A stretch of DNA of 64,000 bases. Source: Paracoxiella cheracis (GTDB lineage Bacteria > Pseudomonadota > Gammaproteobacteria > Coxiellales > Coxiellaceae). Made by a program: the position numbers and the translations under genes. Each line of letters starts with the position of its first letter. Position 1 is the stretch's first letter. The stretch spans positions 248,001-312,000 of the forward strand of contig NZ_CP186485.1 in assembly GCF_049348705.1 (NCBI RefSeq), in the 5' to 3' direction. Below the pieces are notes generated by a model that searched no databases, was not told where the DNA came from, and was given only the letters and a program-made list of their open reading frames with translations. Shown in pieces: positions 35,459-44,835 of this stretch.

Positions 35459-36823
35459 TCAAGCTAGGTTACTCTCTCTGACTAATTTTCGCAATTCGTC
35501 TTCGTGAATAATTTTTTTGTCGACTTTAAGATATATAAGTCTTTCATTTGGCATGATCGCAACATCGTTAACGCCGTTAATATGGTGTAAATAGTCGCGT
35601 AGTGAGTTGAGATTGGAAGAGTTTGTTTCGTCTAATTTAACGATGAGCGTTGAGAGGTAGGGTGGCTGCGCCATGGTAATTGCGGCAATAAACCAGGCAA
35701 TGCCTAATAGAGCGCAGAAAATGAAGATTCCGATGAGATTAAAGTCATTGAATATTAATCCTCCGAGACTGCCACCTACAAAGATGCCGAGAAATTGTGA
35801 GGTAGAATAAATACCCATTGCCGTTCCTTTTTTGCGAATGGGCGAAATTTTCGACACGAGTGAGGGTAGGCTCGCTTCCAATAGCGTAAAAGCGGCAAAA
35901 AACAATAACAAAGTAATCCCGATGTCGATTGCCGAGCGGTGAAACGCGATCAATAAAAACTGCGCAATCACAAGCGTTCCAATGGCACCCACAAAAAGCG
36001 GCTTCATTTTACGTTTCTTCTCAGCAATGATAATTAATGGAATTGTTGCGATAAACGCAAACGCTAAGACAATTAAATAAAGCATGACTTGTGCATGTTC
36101 GCTTAATTTTGCTATGTGGGTGAGCATGATGGGAATGGCAAGAAACATGGCAGTCAGCATGCTGTGCAAAGCAAAGATGCCGAAATCCAGGCGCAATAAC
36201 TGCTTGTTGTTGAGAACTGTCTTGAAGCTTGTCGGGTTAGGTTCTACTTGTGGGTGCTGTGTCATTTGAGGCGGTGTTGGAACCAAGGTGAAAAGCAAAA
36301 GCAATCCAACGCTGGCCAAAATTGCTGTTGTCCAGAATATACCGTCTAAATGAAACCACGCGTTAATCGCGGGTCCGAGGATCATCGCGATTGAAAATGA
36401 CAGCCCGATCGCCATGCCGATCATGGCCATGGCTTTGCTGCGATCTTCATCGCGCGTTAGGTCGGCGACCATAGCCAATGTGGTGCTCCCGATGGCACCA
36501 GCACCTTGTAATGCCCGACCCAGAATGATGCCGTAAATCGAATGTGAAAAACCAGCGACGATGCTGCCGATCGCAAAAAGGGTGAGGCCAATGGCAATGA
36601 TTCGTTTTCGGCCAAATCGATCTGAGAGCATGCCAAAGGGCATTTGCAGACACGCCTGAGTGAGCCCATAGATACCGAGCGCAAAACCAATCAAGAAGGG
36701 GGTGGCATACGGTATTTTGCCCGCATACAGTGAGAATACGGGGAGAATCATGAATAACCCTAGCATTCGGAAGGCCATGATGGCTGCAAGGGAGCTAACG
36801 GCGGTTCTTTCTTTCGTGCGCAT
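35459..36823 (-). CDS. MFS transporter with C-terminal ferredoxin-like domain (YajR type)
   Basis: 454 residues. Twelve predicted helices; motif A between helices 2 and 3 is FGMLSDRFGRKRII, and the central loop is short. After the last helix, residues ~395-454 (STLIVKLDETNSSNLNSLRD, GVNDVAIMPNERLIYLKVD) form an alpha/beta domain like the YAM domain of E. coli YajR. Substrate is unknown. It sits between ssb and divergent uvrA, an arrangement I recall from Coxiella and Legionella. Confidence 0.82.
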   Translation of the reverse strand: MRTKERTAVSSLAAIMAFRMLGLFMILPVFSLYAGKIPYATPFLIGFALGIYGLTQACLQMPFGMLSDRFGRKRIIAIGLTLFAIGSIVAGFSHSIYGIILGRALQGAGAIGSTTLAMVADLTRDEDRSKAMAMIGMAIGLSFSIAMILGPAINAWFHLDGIFWTTAILASVGLLLLFTLVPTPPQMTQHPQVEPNPTSFKTVLNNKQLLRLDFGIFALHSMLTAMFLAIPIMLTHIAKLSEHAQVMLYLIVLAFAFIATIPLIIIAEKKRKMKPLFVGAIGTLVIAQFLLIAFHRSAIDIGITLLLFFAAFTLLEASLPSLVSKISPIRKKGTAMGIYSTSQFLGIFVGGSLGGLIFNDFNLIGIFIFCALLGIAWFIAAITMAQPPYLSTLIVKLDETNSSNLNSLRDYLHHINGVNDVAIMPNERLIYLKVDKKIIHEDELRKLVRESNLA

Positions 36824-36979
36824 TTGGGTGTCTCGAACTTTGTCTTTAAATATGTGGCGTACTCTTTTGTTGAGAAGCGTAAAGATACCATAAATTAGGG
36901 ATTAGGGGTGAGTTTATGGGTTGGTTGTCAGGCATCCTACAAATATGAGAGACTAGGCGATTAACCAGCGTCCCTGAGA

Positions 36980-39808
36980 ATGAGCAAAATAAGCCTGCGT
37001 GGGGTTCGGACCCACAACCTTAAAAATATCGATCTCGATTTGCCGCGTGATCAATTGACTGTGATCACAGGCATTTCAGGTTCCGGTAAATCATCGTTAG
37101 CCTTCGATACATTGTATGCCGAGGGGCAGCGTCGCTACGTCGAGTCGTTGTCGGCATACGCGCGCCAATTCTTATCGATGATGGAAAAGCCGGAGGTCGA
37201 TACGATTGAGGGTTTATCACCTGCTATCGCCATCGAACAAAAAGCGACATCACACAATCCGCGCTCGACGGTCGGCACCATCACCGAGATTTACGATTAT
37301 CTGCGTTTGATGTATGCGCGCGTTGGCCAGCCGAGATGCCCATATCATCATCACGATTTACAGGCACAAAGTGTTAGCCAAATGGTAGATAACGTGTTGG
37401 CGTTACCCGAGGGGACTGCGGTTATGGTATTAGCCCCTGTCATTCGCGAACGTAAAGGTGAGCATGTTGAGTTGATTGATCAATTGCGCGGGCAAGGTTT
37501 TATTCGTGCGCGCATCGATGGAAAATTATATGAATTAGATGACGCCCCTAAATTAACATTGCGGAAAAAACACACGATTGAAGTGGTTGTCGATCGTGTG
37601 AAAGTGCGCCCCGATATTCAGCAACGGCTCGCAGAATCTTTTGAAACAGCGTTGCGATTAAGTCATGGCATCGCGAGCATTGCGCCTATGGAAAAAGACA
37701 CATTTGCAGAGCGGTTATTTTCAGCAAAATATGCTTGCCCTGATTGCGGTTACAGTTTGGAAGAGTTGGAGCCACGACTATTTTCATTTAATAATCCAAA
37801 GGGCGCTTGTCCCATTTGTGATGGTTTAGGTGTGCAGCAATATTTTGATCCTGAAAAAGTTGTCCACGATGAAAAAATGAGTTTAGCTGAAGGTGCGATT
37901 CGTGGTTGGGATCGGCGCACGCTGTATTATTTTCAGATGCTCTCATCGCTGGCAAAACATTATGATTTTGACCTCGACAAGCCTTTTTCGCGATTATCGA
38001 AAAAAATTAGAGACATTATTTTATATGGCAGTGGCGATGAAAATATTGTGTTTCATTACGCCGGGCATAATGGTAAACGCGTGCGTCGCACGCATCCGTT
38101 TGAGGGAGTGATTCCCAACATGGAACGCCGTTATGAAGAAACGGAATCGAACGCGGTTCGCGAAGAATTAGTGAAATATTTAACGGTGAGTGCGTGTGAG
38201 GAATGTCAAGGCACGCGGCTGCGTGTTGAAGCGCGTAATGTGTTTATCGATGATAAGAATTTGCCTGAAATTACGGCGATGTCTATCGGACAAGCGCAAG
38301 CATTCTTTCAACAATTAAAATTAACAGGGAAGCGCGGCAAGATTGCGCATAAAATTTTAAAAGAAGTCAATGCTCGCTTGGGTTTTTTGGTGAACGTTGG
38401 TTTGAATTATTTAAACTTAGCGCGCAGTGCAGAAACGTTATCCGGGGGTGAGGCGCAACGTATTCGTTTGGCGAGCCAAATCGGTTCGGGATTGGTTGGC
38501 GTGATGTATATCTTGGACGAGCCTTCCATTGGGTTACATCAACGCGACAATAAACGTTTGCTCGACACGCTCACCCATTTGCGTGATTTGGGTAATACGG
38601 TCATTGTAGTTGAGCACGATGAAGAAGCGATTCGTGAAGCGAATCACGTTATTGATATTGGCCCCGGTGCTGGTGTGCATGGTGGAGAAATAGTGGCTGA
38701 AGGTACGCCCGAAGCGATTATGAAAAACCCAGCCTCACTGACGGGACAATACTTGTCAGGTAAAAAATCCATTCCAGTTCCCAAAAAACGCATACAAAAT
38801 ACGTGTCGTCAGTCCATATCGTTGAAAGGTGTGCGTTGCAATAATTTGAAAAATGTTGATGTTGATATTCCAATTGGTTTAATGACCTGTGTGACGGGTG
38901 TCTCGGGTTCTGGAAAATCCAGTCTGATTAATGACACGCTTTATCCTGTTGTGGCGCATCAGTTAAATGGTGCATCGCAACAACGAAGAGGCTCATTTAA
39001 ATCTATTGATGGTCTAGAAAATTTTGATAAAGTCGTTGATATCGATCAAAGTCCCATCGGTCGCACGCCACGTTCAAACCCTGCAACTTACACAGGTATT
39101 TTCACACCCATTCGTGAGTTATTTTCAGAAACGCCGGAATCGCGTGCACGTGGTTATCGTCCTGGTAGATTTAGTTTCAACGTCAAAGGTGGTCGTTGTG
39201 AGGCGTGTGAAGGCGATGGCGTGATTAAAGTTGAAATGCATTTCTTGGCAGATATTTATGTGATTTGTGATGTGTGCCAAGGGAAGCGTTATAACCGCGA
39301 AACTTTGGAAGTTCATTATAAAGGCAAAACGATTCACGATGTGTTGCAAATGACTGTCGAAGAAGCGCGTTCGTTTTTTGATCCTGTTCCGGTGATTGCG
39401 CGTAAATTACAAACATTGATTGATGTGGGTTTGTCTTATATTACGCTAGGTCAAAGTGCGACAACTTTATCGGGTGGTGAAGCGCAGCGCGTCAAGTTAT
39501 CACGTGAATTATCAAAACGTGATACCGGCCGCACACTTTATTTGTTGGACGAACCAACTACTGGATTGCATTTTCATGATATTTTGCAACTGTTAACTGT
39601 GTTACTGCGGTTGCGCGATAATGGCAATACCATTGTTGTTATCGAGCATAATTTAGATGTGATTAAAGTTGCCGATTGGATTATTGATTTAGGTCCAGAA
39701 GGTGGTGATGAAGGCGGCACCATCGTGGTAACTGGCACACCAGAGACAGTAGCCAAGCATCCCTCGTCTTATACTGGCCAGTTTTTGAAAGACGTTTTGA
39801 AGCGTTGA
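36980..39808 (+). CDS. uvrA: excinuclease ABC subunit A
   Basis: 942-residue UvrA, damage sensor of nucleotide excision repair. Two ABC modules: Walker A GISGSGKSSLAFDTLYAEG and GVSGSGKSSLINDTLYP, ABC signatures LSGGEAQRIRLASQIGSG and LSGGEAQRVKLSRELSKR, and zinc modules with CPDCGYSLEEL, CPICDGLG, CEACEGDG and CDVCQGKR. The 156-base region shared with the divergent MFS gene has no clear LexA box to my eye. Confidence 0.97.
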   Translation: MSKISLRGVRTHNLKNIDLDLPRDQLTVITGISGSGKSSLAFDTLYAEGQRRYVESLSAYARQFLSMMEKPEVDTIEGLSPAIAIEQKATSHNPRSTVGTITEIYDYLRLMYARVGQPRCPYHHHDLQAQSVSQMVDNVLALPEGTAVMVLAPVIRERKGEHVELIDQLRGQGFIRARIDGKLYELDDAPKLTLRKKHTIEVVVDRVKVRPDIQQRLAESFETALRLSHGIASIAPMEKDTFAERLFSAKYACPDCGYSLEELEPRLFSFNNPKGACPICDGLGVQQYFDPEKVVHDEKMSLAEGAIRGWDRRTLYYFQMLSSLAKHYDFDLDKPFSRLSKKIRDIILYGSGDENIVFHYAGHNGKRVRRTHPFEGVIPNMERRYEETESNAVREELVKYLTVSACEECQGTRLRVEARNVFIDDKNLPEITAMSIGQAQAFFQQLKLTGKRGKIAHKILKEVNARLGFLVNVGLNYLNLARSAETLSGGEAQRIRLASQIGSGLVGVMYILDEPSIGLHQRDNKRLLDTLTHLRDLGNTVIVVEHDEEAIREANHVIDIGPGAGVHGGEIVAEGTPEAIMKNPASLTGQYLSGKKSIPVPKKRIQNTCRQSISLKGVRCNNLKNVDVDIPIGLMTCVTGVSGSGKSSLINDTLYPVVAHQLNGASQQRRGSFKSIDGLENFDKVVDIDQSPIGRTPRSNPATYTGIFTPIRELFSETPESRARGYRPGRFSFNVKGGRCEACEGDGVIKVEMHFLADIYVICDVCQGKRYNRETLEVHYKGKTIHDVLQMTVEEARSFFDPVPVIARKLQTLIDVGLSYITLGQSATTLSGGEAQRVKLSRELSKRDTGRTLYLLDEPTTGLHFHDILQLLTVLLRLRDNGNTIVVIEHNLDVIKVADWIIDLGPEGGDEGGTIVVTGTPETVAKHPSSYTGQFLKDVLKR

Positions 39809-39890
39809 TTTTCATTGTTCCGTTAGACGTCGTTCCACATCCAGGGACACATAGTTTCTGGATTTCAATTGCTTGGCTCACGAGGTTGGC

Positions 39891-39964
39891 GTTACTGTTT
39901 TTCGGGAATCGCCGTCCTTCGCTGCTAAGTACGTCCAGGGTACTTACGCCCGCAAAACAGTAAC
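39891..39964. repeat. nested palindrome downstream of uvrA (REP/MITE-like)
   Basis: GTTACTGTTTT (39891-39901) and AAAACAGTAAC (39954-39964) are perfect 11-base inverted arms. Inside, TAAGTAC and GTACTTA form a second 7-base pair of arms around GTCCAG-type sequence. The stretch 39809-40033 has no convincing gene in either strand, and its sequence has the look of a dispersed palindromic intergenic element. Confidence 0.5.
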
Positions 39965-40033
39965 ACCAATCTCTCTGCCGCAGTTGAAATGCTATTTGAT
40001 AGTGATGACGCTCCGCATCCCGAGGGTACATGA

Positions 40034-40465
40034 TTATGAGCAAACGATCTTGCAATTTCTCGGGTTGGCGCTGCGACACATTGGAATGCCGATTATGGGT
40101 CTTGAATGGGTTAAATGACAATTTTTAGGTAAAGCATGACGGCTGCCGATAACCCAAGCCATTTTTTCAGAATCACGCTTTTGACTATACTTACAAACGA
40201 AGTGATGGGACAAGATGACAACGCCTTTGAATTGTGCAAAACCTTTGAAAACATGCTTGCCACCGTAAAGACCTTCGACTGGGCTATTGAGTACGATCTC
40301 TGTTCCTTGAAACTTAGCACCGCAACTTTCCTCACCTACAGATATTTTGCAATCCTTGAAAAGTTTATTGGCTTGCTTGGCTGTGGGACAAACGATGGTC
40401 TTTGCATAGGCGATGTTTACACAAGTAACCGATGTCAGGGCAAGAGCAATGAGTATTTTTTTCAT
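40034..40465 (-). CDS. small secreted Cys-rich protein of unknown function
   Basis: 143 residues from ATG 40465. A clear Sec signal peptide, MKKILIALALTSVTCVNIAYA, with cleavage expected after AYA. The mature part starts KTIVCPTAKQANKLFKDC and holds about eight cysteines in 120 residues, suggesting disulfide bonds in the periplasm or outside. An upstream ATG at 40501 would bury the signal peptide. The last ~25 residues run toward a palindromic region and look less protein-like, so the C-terminus may be altered. Family not recognised. Confidence 0.6.
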   Translation of the reverse strand: MKKILIALALTSVTCVNIAYAKTIVCPTAKQANKLFKDCKISVGEESCGAKFQGTEIVLNSPVEGLYGGKHVFKGFAQFKGVVILSHHFVCKYSQKRDSEKMAWVIGSRHALPKNCHLTHSRPIIGIPMCRSANPRNCKIVCS

Positions 40466-40584
40466 AGGAATATGCCTTTGATTTGTTTGAATATTCTTCA
40501 TGCGGTCTGCAAAAATTGTAGCATATATTAACCAATGCTAGAAGTGGGTTGCCGAGCATGTAAAATCTAGTAGAATCCATACTC

Positions 40585-41631
40585 ATGATGAAAAACGATC
40601 AACTCCTTCGCGCGCTATTGCGTCAACCTGTCGATCACACGCCAGTGTGGTTAATGCGTCAGGCCGGACGATATTTACCTGAATATCGCCAACTCAGATC
40701 GAAAGTTCCTGACTTTATGACTTTCTGCAAAACACCAGAGCTGGCTTGTGAAGCAACGTTGCAGCCCTTGGCACGATTTAATTTAGACGCAGCCATAATT
40801 TTTAGTGATATTTTAACGGTTCCAGCAGCGATGGGAGTTGATCTAGAGATTGCGCCGAATCTTGGACCCATCGTTCATCAGCCTATTCGTTCTCTGCGCG
40901 ATGTTGAAAAACTGACAACGCCAGACGTCGAAGAGTCGCTTTCGTATGTGATGGAAGCGATTAAATTAGTTCGTCAGGAGCTTAATGGCAAAGTGCCGTT
41001 AATTGGATTTGCTGGAAGCCCTTGGACTTTGGCCTGTTATTTGGTTGAAGGGCGTGGCAGCAAAACATTTAATGCCCCAAGAAGCATGTTATATCGTGAA
41101 CCAGCAGTGATGCACTCACTTTTAACCAAGCTCACTGCACAAACGATTGATTATTTAAATGCACAAATCAGAGCAGGTGCAGAGGCGATCATGCTGTTTG
41201 ATACATGGGGTGGTTTGTTAACTTCAAGCACCTATCAAGAATTTTCATTGCACTACATGACTCAAATTGCGAATGGATTACAGCGAGAATTTAAAGGCAA
41301 TAAAATTCCGCTCGTTTTCTTTACTAAAAGTGGTGGCCAATGGTTGGAAGCAATTGCAAAGAGTGGGTGTGATGCGGTGAGTTTAGATTGGACGGTCGAT
41401 ATTGCAGACGCGCGCAAACGCGTGGGTGATCGGGTTGCCATACAAGGTAATTTGGATCCCGCGGTTTTGTTTGCCAATCCCAAAGAAATTCGCGCGGCAG
41501 TGAAAGAAATTATGGAAGCTTACGGCCAGCATCCGGGTCATGTTTTTAATTTGGGTCATGGTATCGATAAAGCAACACCACCCGATAACGTAGCGGTGAT
41601 GGTTGAAGCTGTGCATGAATTTAGTTTATAG
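40585..41631 (+). CDS. hemE: uroporphyrinogen decarboxylase
   Basis: 348 residues. Converts uroporphyrinogen III to coproporphyrinogen III in haem synthesis. PVWLMRQAGRYLPEYR is the N-terminal signature with the essential Arg residues, IIFSDILTVPAAMGVD holds the catalytic Asp, and GFAGSPWTLACYLVEGRGSK is the second signature. Starts ATGATG at 40585/40588. marC begins 22 bases after the stop. Confidence 0.97.
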   Translation: MMKNDQLLRALLRQPVDHTPVWLMRQAGRYLPEYRQLRSKVPDFMTFCKTPELACEATLQPLARFNLDAAIIFSDILTVPAAMGVDLEIAPNLGPIVHQPIRSLRDVEKLTTPDVEESLSYVMEAIKLVRQELNGKVPLIGFAGSPWTLACYLVEGRGSKTFNAPRSMLYREPAVMHSLLTKLTAQTIDYLNAQIRAGAEAIMLFDTWGGLLTSSTYQEFSLHYMTQIANGLQREFKGNKIPLVFFTKSGGQWLEAIAKSGCDAVSLDWTVDIADARKRVGDRVAIQGNLDPAVLFANPKEIRAAVKEIMEAYGQHPGHVFNLGHGIDKATPPDNVAVMVEAVHEFSL

Positions 41632-41653
41632 TGAAGGAAATTGGAGTAATAGA

Positions 41654-42253
41654 ATGTCACTTTACGTAGCTGTTATTACTTTATTTTTAGTCATGGATCC
41701 ATTGGGTAATATCCCTGTCTTTTTTTCTATCTTAAAAAAATATGATCCAAAAAGACAAACGCGCATTATTCTTCGGGAATCCGCCATCGCGTTTTTAATT
41801 TTAGTTCTGTTTGTTTTCTTTGGTCATTACATTTTGCTTGGGTTGCATATCACAACCCCTGCTTTAAATATTGCGGGTGGAATTATTTTATTTATCATTG
41901 CAATTCGTATGATATTTCCAGGTGCTGCCCAGGCTTTTGGCAAAGAAGAGCATGTTGAAGAACCATTAATTGTGCCGCTTGCAGTGCCGTTGACCGCAGG
42001 TCCTTCGGCGATTGCCATCGTGATGGTGTTTGTAACGCGCAATCCTGAACATGTATGGTTGGTTTTTTCAGCCGTGGTAATCGCTTCGATTATATTTGTC
42101 GCAATTATGTTGTGTTCACGTTATCTGATGAAGGTGTTGGGTCAGCGTGGGTTAACAGCGGTCGAGCGATTGATGGGGTTGATTTTAACGACGATTGCTG
42201 TGCAGATGTTTTTGACCGGGGTCATCCATTATATCAATAACCCAGTCTCCTAG
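41654..42253 (+). CDS. MarC-family integral membrane protein
   Basis: 199 residues from ATG 41654, preceded by TTGGAG; an upstream in-frame ATG at 41603 lies within hemE. Six predicted helices. LFLVMDPLGNIPVFFSILKK and VPLAVPLTAGPSAIAIVMVF are the family motifs. The role of MarC proteins is unresolved despite the name; a transporter function is suspected. Co-transcribed with hemE. Confidence 0.85.
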   Translation: MSLYVAVITLFLVMDPLGNIPVFFSILKKYDPKRQTRIILRESAIAFLILVLFVFFGHYILLGLHITTPALNIAGGIILFIIAIRMIFPGAAQAFGKEEHVEEPLIVPLAVPLTAGPSAIAIVMVFVTRNPEHVWLVFSAVVIASIIFVAIMLCSRYLMKVLGQRGLTAVERLMGLILTTIAVQMFLTGVIHYINNPVS

Positions 42254-42314
42254 AGTTATTTACCTTGTAGCAACGAACATTCATCTTTGGCCAATCTGAG
42301 GCGAAAATTAAGGA

Positions 42315-42435
42315 GTATCCCTTGCTTGCCCTGAGGTCGGCGATCGTTTCCGTGCTCAAACAAGCTTCCGCGTCGCTTCGCTTGCTTCAGCCAACTGCGC
42401 GCGAAAACGACCACCTCCCCGGGCGCAAGGGATAC
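42315..42435. repeat. imperfect ~120-bp palindrome (REP/MITE-like)
   Basis: GTATCCCTTGC (42315-42325) and GCAAGGGATAC (42425-42435) are perfect outer arms. Further in, GATCGTTTCCGTGC faces GCGCGAAAACGACC, and GCTTCCGCG/GCTTCGCTTGCTTC lies at the tip. The region 42254-42599 has no supported gene; this repeat and its partial copy account for most of it. Confidence 0.6.
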
Positions 42436-42500
42436 AACTGTTTGTAAAAAAATGACATCCCTTGCTTGCCCTGAGGTCGGCGATCGTTTCCGTGCTCAAA
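42317..42500 (+). repeat. 44-bp perfect direct repeat, two copies
   Basis: The 44 bases at 42317-42360 (from ATCCCTTGCTTGCCCTGAGG) recur exactly at 42457-42500, 140 bases apart. The second copy is the left half of the palindrome without its right half, so it looks like a truncated copy of the same element. Just after it, GTCATTTCGAGCGAGAGCG (about 42531-42549) resembles the short repeat seen before rpsL. Confidence 0.75.
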
Positions 42501-42599
42501 ACCATTACCGGGGATAGAAAAAAATGAGGTCATTTCGAGCGAGAGCGAAAAATCTCAAGCGTGTAGCACTCTGTTACGGTAGGTCGCTTATAAAATTCC

Positions 42600-43964
42600 T
42601 TAAGCCTCACCAAATGCGCTTAGCGTTAGTGGATATAAACTTGTTAGTGGGATTTCAGCAGCGCTCTGATTTTCAATGGGAGCTGATAGCCACATTGAGC
42701 CATCGCCAATGTGGTGGCCGGATTTCACCGCGATTTTATGGAAATGATGGTTGAAAGGTCCAATGCTATTGCTGTGTTGATCTTTGATAACCGCATCATC
42801 GCTCAATCCCCGTGTAAGGGCCGTTTCGATGAATAGCGAAGTTGGAGTATTTTGGACGACCTTAAAAACAGGTTCGTCATTCACATGTAAGCTGGTTAAT
42901 ACGTTTTTCGCATGATCGAGTTGCTCTTGGGTTTTCGCTTCAACTTGCCAATCGCGGCTCATCATGGGTAATACCCGATAATTGTTCAGCCCAAGTTTTT
43001 TCATCAAAGTCTCATGATTATATAAACGATAATAATTCATGCCGCCTTGATCTTCTTTTTGTAAAAAGGGTTCTTGAGATAATCCAGAGGCAATAATAAC
43101 CAGCGTCTCTGGGTCGTTGGCGTATTCAAGTAAATGCCCGACGATTTTGTCGTAAATTTCAAAACCATAAGTCACGGGATCGTGGGTCAATTTACAATCG
43201 GGGGAGACTATCATGGGATTAAATAATTCAGTTTGAAAATTACGCCAATAGTGATGTTGATAATGTGCCACTGAATTAAGAAACAGCGTGTAATATTGGT
43301 AACGCTGCGTTTGTAATAAATGCTTAAATATTTCGAATAAGAATAGATCGAAAATCCCGGGTAGTTTCCACCTCGTCTTGGCATCAATTTTCTGCGAAAT
43401 GAGTTGCGTAGCAATTGTGGTATACAGATTCAGTGGTAAATTAAATTGGCGGCAAATGCGAAAACCTGCCATGAGGTCATTGATTCTGATGCCGGATGTC
43501 GCGTGTGCTTGCACTTTTTTGCTGATTAAATCCCATAAAGGTTGAATGTTGCTTGGATAAGTAATGCCGTCTTTAGACCAGGGATCAGGAAAGAAAAAGC
43601 CACCATTGGCATTGCCGCGTACGGCATTCATGCTGCCAACAATACAAGACTCAATATTGTGATTGCTTAGTGTTTCCCAAATTTGTGGGTGTTTTAAGTG
43701 AATGGCATCACTTAGGCGAAAAATACCGTGCTCTGAAAATGATTTGCCGGTGTGGGCGGTGGTCCATTGAATCCAGGGTTCTAAATGCTCGTATTGCTGT
43801 TCGCTTGTTGTTTTGTAATAGGACCACTGTTCATTTATTTTTTTAAAATGGTGGAGTTTCCCGTGCTGAATTAAACGATCGACGATGTTTTTCGAGATCT
43901 CATTCAATTCGAGTTGAATGACACGTTTATATGTTTTAGGCAGTTTGATATCTAAAGTTTCCAT
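42600..43964 (-). CDS. alkaline-phosphatase-superfamily protein (predicted phosphohydrolase)
   Basis: 454 residues, cytoplasmic by lack of signal. VIQLELNEISKNIVDRLI near the N-terminus, EPWIQWTTAHTGKSFSEHGI (candidate nucleophile Thr and first metal residues), HDPVTYGFEIYDKIVGHL and VIIASGLSQEP, and near the end SGHHIGDGSMW, follow the order of metal-binding motifs of the AlkP superfamily (phosphodiesterases, pyrophosphatases, sulfatases). Substrate unknown. It lies 16 bases downstream of the DDAH-like gene on the same strand, so they probably form an operon. Confidence 0.6.
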   Translation of the reverse strand: METLDIKLPKTYKRVIQLELNEISKNIVDRLIQHGKLHHFKKINEQWSYYKTTSEQQYEHLEPWIQWTTAHTGKSFSEHGIFRLSDAIHLKHPQIWETLSNHNIESCIVGSMNAVRGNANGGFFFPDPWSKDGITYPSNIQPLWDLISKKVQAHATSGIRINDLMAGFRICRQFNLPLNLYTTIATQLISQKIDAKTRWKLPGIFDLFLFEIFKHLLQTQRYQYYTLFLNSVAHYQHHYWRNFQTELFNPMIVSPDCKLTHDPVTYGFEIYDKIVGHLLEYANDPETLVIIASGLSQEPFLQKEDQGGMNYYRLYNHETLMKKLGLNNYRVLPMMSRDWQVEAKTQEQLDHAKNVLTSLHVNDEPVFKVVQNTPTSLFIETALTRGLSDDAVIKDQHSNSIGPFNHHFHKIAVKSGHHIGDGSMWLSAPIENQSAAEIPLTSLYPLTLSAFGEA

Positions 43965-43980
43965 TTATTTTGCTGCTCAC

Positions 43981-44817
43981 TTATTTGTGGGCTAATTTTA
44001 ACGTTAAACACTGATTGCCGCCACCGGCTTTTCGAAACTCCGTAACTGGTTGAATCTGAACCTGATAGCCTAGCGCCTCCAACTGTGCTTGGAGCTTGCT
44101 CGTGATAGCGTTCACGAAGAGAACACCTTTTTTTCCAGGGATTTTGTTTGTTCTAGCGAGTACCAGATTGCAGGCAAAGTGAGCAGCATCCTCCTCGCCG
44201 ATAGCAATGCGGTTTTGTTTTGGCACTGTGGCCTCGATCAATTGGTTGGATTCTTTGCTAAAGGCGGGGGGGTAGTAGATCAAAAAATTATCCAATAAAG
44301 GGCACAGGCATGTATCGAGATGATAAAATTTTTCATCGATCAATTCGAGAGGAATAAGGGGAATGGATATTTGTTTTTTAAGAGCGTCCAACGCTTTTGG
44401 TTCAGTGCGGATTCCATAACCTGACCACAACAGTTTTTTGTTACTGTGAAATAGTGCATCGCCATGGCCTTCAAAGTAAATGTCATCAGGAAGGCTAGAA
44501 ACGCTGTAACCCTGTTCTTCAAACCAGCGTTTAAAAACAGACTCTTCAGGTCTGCGTTCAGGAGGTCGAAAGTGCGATAAGATAACCTGTTTATTTAAAA
44601 TCAACCCCGCATTTGCAGTGAAAACCAAATCTGGCATGTTGGGTTCGGGCTTGATGAGTTCAACGGTGGCAACTTGTTGTAAGTTTTTATAAAAATTTTG
44701 CCACTGTTCTTTTGCGAGGGCGTGATCAATTTTGTGCACTTGTCCTTTCATCCAAGGATTTATCACATAGTCGACATCAAAGTACTTAGGTTCACACATG
44801 AGAAAAGTTTCAGGCAT
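43981..44817 (-). CDS. amidinotransferase-superfamily hydrolase (DDAH/arginine-deiminase-like)
   Basis: 278 residues of the pentein fold. Substrate-binding and catalytic motifs are LVFTANAGLIL, FEGHGDALF (Glu/Asp), KFYHLDTCLCPL (catalytic His) and GGGNQCLTL (nucleophile Cys near residue 270). The family hydrolyses guanidino groups: dimethylarginine to citrulline, or arginine in related enzymes. The exact substrate cannot be fixed from sequence. First gene of a probable two-gene unit with the AlkP-superfamily protein. Confidence 0.8.
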   Translation of the reverse strand: MPETFLMCEPKYFDVDYVINPWMKGQVHKIDHALAKEQWQNFYKNLQQVATVELIKPEPNMPDLVFTANAGLILNKQVILSHFRPPERRPEESVFKRWFEEQGYSVSSLPDDIYFEGHGDALFHSNKKLLWSGYGIRTEPKALDALKKQISIPLIPLELIDEKFYHLDTCLCPLLDNFLIYYPPAFSKESNQLIEATVPKQNRIAIGEEDAAHFACNLVLARTNKIPGKKGVLFVNAITSKLQAQLEALGYQVQIQPVTEFRKAGGGNQCLTLKLAHK

Positions 44818-44835
44818 GTGAATTTTCCTCGTTTG

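Noticed and set aside
36824..36979. A LexA box between yajR-like MFS and uvrA
   Set aside because: No CTG-N10-CAG with reasonable central bases was seen.
39681..40121. A 146-codon minus-strand frame over the uvrA 3' end
   Set aside because: Half of it is antisense to uvrA and the rest crosses the palindrome; no start signal.
42524..42754. A 76-codon + strand frame after the palindromic repeat
   Set aside because: It overlaps the conserved C-terminus of the AlkP-superfamily gene, begins in repeat sequence, and has a Leu/Arg-rich composition with no motif.
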